Source: Ampullaceana balthica
Taxonomy: Eukaryota > Mollusca > Gastropoda > Lymnaeidae
NCBI GenBank assembly: GCA_944989445.1
Contig: CALYLW010000284.1
Span: 191,001-255,000, forward strand
Reading direction: 5' to 3'
Length of the DNA stretch: 64,000 bases
In this document: in pieces, positions 60,535 to 64,000 of the stretch
Layout: every line of letters begins with the position of its first letter
Numbering within the stretch: position 1 is the stretch's first letter
Position numbers and translations under genes: made by a program
The notes under the pieces: model-generated
Told to the model about the DNA's origin: nothing
Databases searched by the model: none
The model's input: the letters and a program-made list of their open reading frames with translations, nothing else

Positions 60535-61905
60535 GTTACTTCCCTTGGTCCGTTCATAGTTACTTCCCTGGGTCCATTCATGGTTACTTCCCTGGGTCCG
60601 TTCATGGTTACTTCCCTGGGTCCGTTCATAGTTACTTCCCTGGGTCCATTCATGGTTACTTCCCTGGGTCCGTTCAGAGTTACTTCCCTGGGTCCGTTCA
60701 TGGTTACTTCCCTGGGTCCGTTCATAGTTACTTCCCTGGGTCCGTTCAGAGTTACTTCCCTGGGTCCGTTCATAGTTACTTCCCTGGGTCCATTCATGGT
60801 TACTTCCCTGGGTCCGTTCAGAGTTACTTCCCTGGGTCCGTTCATGGTTACTTCCCTGGGTCCGTTCATAGTTACTTCCCTGGGTCCGTTCATAGTTACT
60901 TCCCTGGGTCCATTCATGGTTACTTCCCTGGGTCCGTTCAGAGTTACTTCCCTGGGTCCGTTCATGGTTACTTCCCTGGGTCCGTTCATAGTTACTTCCC
61001 TGGGTCCGTTCAGAGTTACTTCCCTGGGTCCGTTCATGGTTACTTCCCTGGGTCCGTTCATAGTTACTTCCCTTGGTCCGTTCATAGTTACTTCCCTGGG
61101 TCCATTCATGGTTACTTCCCTGGGTCCGTTCATGGTTACTTCCCTGGGTCCGTTCATAGTTACTTCCCTGGGTCCATTCATGGTTACTTCCCTGGGTCCG
61201 TTCAGAGTTACTTCCCTGGGTCCGTTCATGGTTACTTCCCTGGGTCCGTTCAGAGTTACTTCCCTGGGTCCGTTCAGAGTTACTTCCCTGGGTCCGTTCA
61301 TGGTTACTTCCCTGGGTCCGTTCAGAGTTACTTCCCTGGGTCCGTTCATGGTTACTTCCCTGGGTCCGTTCAGAGTTACTTCCCTGGGTCCGTTCATGGT
61401 TACTTCCCTGGGTCCGTTCATGGTTACTTCCCTGGGTCCATTCATAGTTACTTCCCTGGGTCCGTTCATAGTTACTTCCCTGGGTCCGTTCAGAGTTACT
61501 TCCCTGGGTCCGTTCATGGTTACTTCCCTGGGTCCGTTCATGGTTACTTCCCTGGGTCCGTTCATGGTTACTTCCCTGGGTCCGTTCATGGTTACTTCCC
61601 TGGGTCCATTCATAGTTACTTCCCTGGGTCCGTTCATGGTTACTTCCCTGGGTCCGTTCATGGTTACTTCCCTGGGTCCGTTCATGGTTACTTCCCTGGG
61701 TCCGTTCATGGTTACTTCCCTGGGTCCGTTCATGGTTACTTCCCTGGGTCCGTTCATGGTTACTTCCCTGGGTCCGTTCATGGTTACTTCCCTGGGTCCG
61801 TTCATGGTTACTTCCCTGGGTCCGTTCATGGTTACTTCCCTGGGTCCGTTCATGGTTACTTCCCTGGGTCCATTCATAGTTACTTCCCTGGGTCCGTTCA
61901 GAGTT
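60535..61905. repeat. 24-bp minisatellite, about 57 copies
   Basis: The unit CCTGGGTCCGTTCATGGTTA+CTTC is 24 bp. Variation is confined to a few positions: CATGG, CATAG or CAGAG, and CCG or CCA. The last 12 or so units are uniform CATGG. Long frames on plus (556 codons) and minus (456 codons) come from the 24-bp length; in the plus frame the main variable codon alternates Met, Ile and Arg, so there is no sign of conserved protein. Confidence 0.95.
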
Positions 61906-61958
61906 ATGCCCCTGTCTTCGTGTTACATGAATCCCATTATTGTTCCACCAGTTTTCTT

Positions 61959-62250
61959 GTGTCGGGGTCTGTCAATAAATGTTGGTGGTGTGGGTGTCCG
62001 TCAACAAATGTTAGTGTGTTGGGGTCTGTCAACAAATTTTGGTGTGTCGGGGTCTGTTAACAAATGTTGGTGTGTCGGGGTCTGTCAATAAATGTTGGTG
62101 GTGTCTGTCAACAAATGTTGGTGTTTCGGTGTCTGTCAAGAAATTTTGGTGTGTCGGGGCTGTCAATAAATGTTGGTGTGTCGGGGCTGTCAACACATTT
62201 TGGTGTGTCGGGGCTGTCAACAAATGTTGGTGTATCGGGGTGTGTCGATT
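61959..62250. repeat. ~29-bp degenerate minisatellite, about 10 copies
   Basis: The unit is near GTGTGTCGGGGTCTGTCAAC+AAATGTTGG, with deletions of a T or several bases in some copies. Confidence 0.88.
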
Positions 62251-62609
62251 AGCTTTTAAGACTTTGAATGCTCAAGTATTTGCAGTAAGTCTGACATCTG
62301 TGCCATCCAAGGGCCTGTCACTAGCCGGTTATCTCTCTGGCTTAGCTAAAGTCACATTATTACACCCCTTCTCTACCTAACCTGGAGTGGCCCGGGTAGG
62401 GGAGACAAATCCTGGCCGAGATAACGGCCCTTGAGCTTGGCCTGGTGATTGACAGCCGGGCTTGTCCTGTCTCAGAGCCAGTGTGTCTCTCAAGGGCTCT
62501 AGAATCGTGTTCAAAGGCTTTATGACTCTGGCTCTGAAAGAAATCGCTGGTAATTTCCTCCTTTTTTTTGGGGGGGGGGAGTTTTGTTTGTGTGCAGCAG
62601 CCAACAACT
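62251..62609. other. Unique spacer, no gene seen
   Basis: Mixed composition with a poly-T/poly-G junction at 62562-62580. No recognisable feature. Confidence 0.45.
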
Positions 62610-62935
62610 TTATTTGCTTTTGGGAAACAGTTGGGTCATTAACAGCAGTACAAACGTAGAGATGATATTGTTTGGGAAACAGTTGGGTCATTAAAAGCAG
62701 TACAAACGTAGAGATGATATTGTTTGGGAAACAGTTGGGTCATTAGCAGCAGTACAAACGTAGAGATGATATTGTTTGGGAAACAGTTGGGTCATTAAAA
62801 GCAGTACAAATGTAGAGATGATATTGTTTGGGAAACAGTTGGGTCATTAAAAGCAGTACAAACGTAGAGATGATATTGTTTGGGAAACAGTTGGGTCATT
62901 AAAAGCAGTACAAACGTAGAGATGATATTGTTTGG
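62610..62935. repeat. 52-bp minisatellite, about 6 copies
   Basis: The unit contains TTTGGGAAACAGTTGGGTCA, then TTAAAAGCAGTACAAACGTAG and AGATGATATTG. Copies differ at one to three positions. Confidence 0.94.
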
Positions 62936-63589
62936 GTTTTTTAAATTCAGTTTTGTTCCCACCGCCTAACACAGTAACGGTGACTTATGGTGAAGGTTGT
63001 AACAATGTATTTCAATAATGCCGGACAATGTTTATATTGGACTGTCCTTAACCCCCATCAAGGACTTTAAAACGTGTTCGATTATAAATCTTCTGCGCCT
63101 TTCTATTTTATGTACGATCCCATCCCTGTCTACCGCCAAGCACTCTATTCGCTTATCTCTCTTTATTCAGCACTTCTGAATAACGTGAATTAGTTCAAAC
63201 TTTGCAATTTGATCCAAATGATGTCTATTGGTGTGGTTTGATGTCATTTTTTCCCATGGAACAAGTAAGTCCCAATGCTGTGCTCTCTTGTCTTCTCATC
63301 TATTTTATCACAATTTCCCTTCTCATGTCCCCCCTCCCCTCGCATTCACACATTTGGTTATCAAAGACCACGCAATCTGAAATCTAGTGACCGAATTAAA
63401 CCCTGAGAATTTCTTGCCTTTGAAACCAATCAACGGGCGGTTGGCTACATTAGAGAAATGAAACCGTCAGATCCCTGGAGACCAAGCACACAGCCTTAAA
63501 ATAAAATAATACAATTTAAAAAATCCTTTATTGTTCGGTCAATTCGTACACACCGTTGATGGGATGGGTCCGTCACCCCTGCTCGCCAC
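62936..63589. other. Unique spacer, no gene seen
   Basis: Mixed composition, pyrimidine-rich at 63280-63345. No coding or structural feature is supported. Confidence 0.45.
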
Positions 63590-63945
63590 GAGCAGTGATT
63601 GTACACTGTCCAGATGACGTGGTCTTGGTGATTGGACACTGTCCAGATGACGCCGTGGCCTCTGTGATTGAACACTGTCCAGATGACGTGGTCTTGGTGA
63701 TTGGACACTGTCCAGATGACGCCGTGGCCTCTGTGATTGTACACTGTCCAGATGACGTGGTCTTGGTGATTGGACACTGTCCAGATGACGCCGTGGCCTC
63801 TGTGATTGTACACTGTCCAGATGACGTTGTCTTGGTGATTGGACACTGTCCAGATGACGCCGTGGCCTCTGTGATTGGACACTGTCCAGATGACGTGGTC
63901 TTGGTGATTGGACACTGTCCAGATGACGCCGTGGGCCGTACAACC
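63590..63945. repeat. 69-bp dimeric minisatellite, about 5 copies
   Basis: Two related half-units alternate: one with CAGATGACGTGGTCTTGGTG and one with CAGATGACGCCGTGGCCTCT, both preceded by GACACTGTC or TACACTGTC. The dimer is 69 bp (33 + 36). Open frames on both strands reflect the multiple-of-three length. Confidence 0.93.
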
Positions 63946-64000
63946 AACAGTAGACAAGGGCCAGCTAAATGAGGGCCGTACAACAAACAATAGACAAGGG
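63930..64000. repeat. Two-copy duplication at the window edge
   Basis: GGGCCGTACAACCAACAGTA and GGGCCGTACAACAAACAATA each precede GACAAGGG. The window ends inside the second copy, so more copies may follow. Confidence 0.75.

Noticed and set aside
60421..62091. 556-codon plus-strand frame and 456-codon minus-strand frame as proteins
   Set aside because: Both derive from the 24-bp array; the variable codon switches between Met, Ile and Arg and both strands are open.

Overview
The window looks like nuclear DNA of an invertebrate animal. The evidence is a spliced transposase gene with a GT-AG intron and AATAAA signals, a tRNA-derived SINE, non-LTR and Penelope-like retroelement copies, several hAT-type DNA transposons, and very heavy minisatellite content. 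A gastropod mollusc is my best guess, from general familiarity with the hairpin tail shared by the LINE and SINE and not from any search. I see no bacterial operons, no rRNA and no stand-alone tRNA genes, and no host protein-coding gene that I can recognise.

Layout: 1-97 is the end of a hAT-like element. 190-5326 is one 78/81-bp minisatellite of about 65 copies with higher-order structure. 6.2-19.6 kb holds a 21-bp array, a small inverted-repeat element (7224-7581), a Penelope-like scrap (8275-8356), a 43-bp array, an AT tract, a 3-kb 24-bp array (13535-16554), a reverse-strand LINE tail (17756-17921) and a 42-bp array. 20193-23366 is a complete DNA transposon with perfect 32-bp terminal inverted repeats, a two-exon 607-residue transposase, and a small Penelope-like insertion in its intron. 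25.0-26.8 kb has a 40-bp array, a tRNA-derived SINE and a 38-bp array. 36381-39436 is a decayed hAT element carrying a 177-bp hAT MITE with its own 8-bp target duplication. 39.5-46.8 kb is four successive minisatellites (24, 33, 42 and 40 bp). 50.5-52.2 kb has a 24-bp array split by an insertion and a near-perfect 36-bp array. 53022-56569 is a second old hAT element with 8-bp target duplications, into which a LINE and three tandem inverted-repeat units were inserted. 59281-59688 is a 347-nt near-perfect palindrome flanked by 13-bp target duplications. 60.5-64.0 kb is again minisatellites.

How the parts relate: the LINE at 53630-54790 probably supplied the machinery for the SINE at 25908-26190, because both end in the same 32-nt hairpin. 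The palindrome at 59.3 kb, the insertion at 20.9 kb and the scrap at 8.3 kb are one short retroelement family. Tandem arrays fill about 20 kb, close to a third of the window. Most long open frames here come from repeat units whose length is a multiple of three and should not be read as genes. The best candidate for something notable is the intact 20193-23366 transposon, followed by the palindromic retroelement family.
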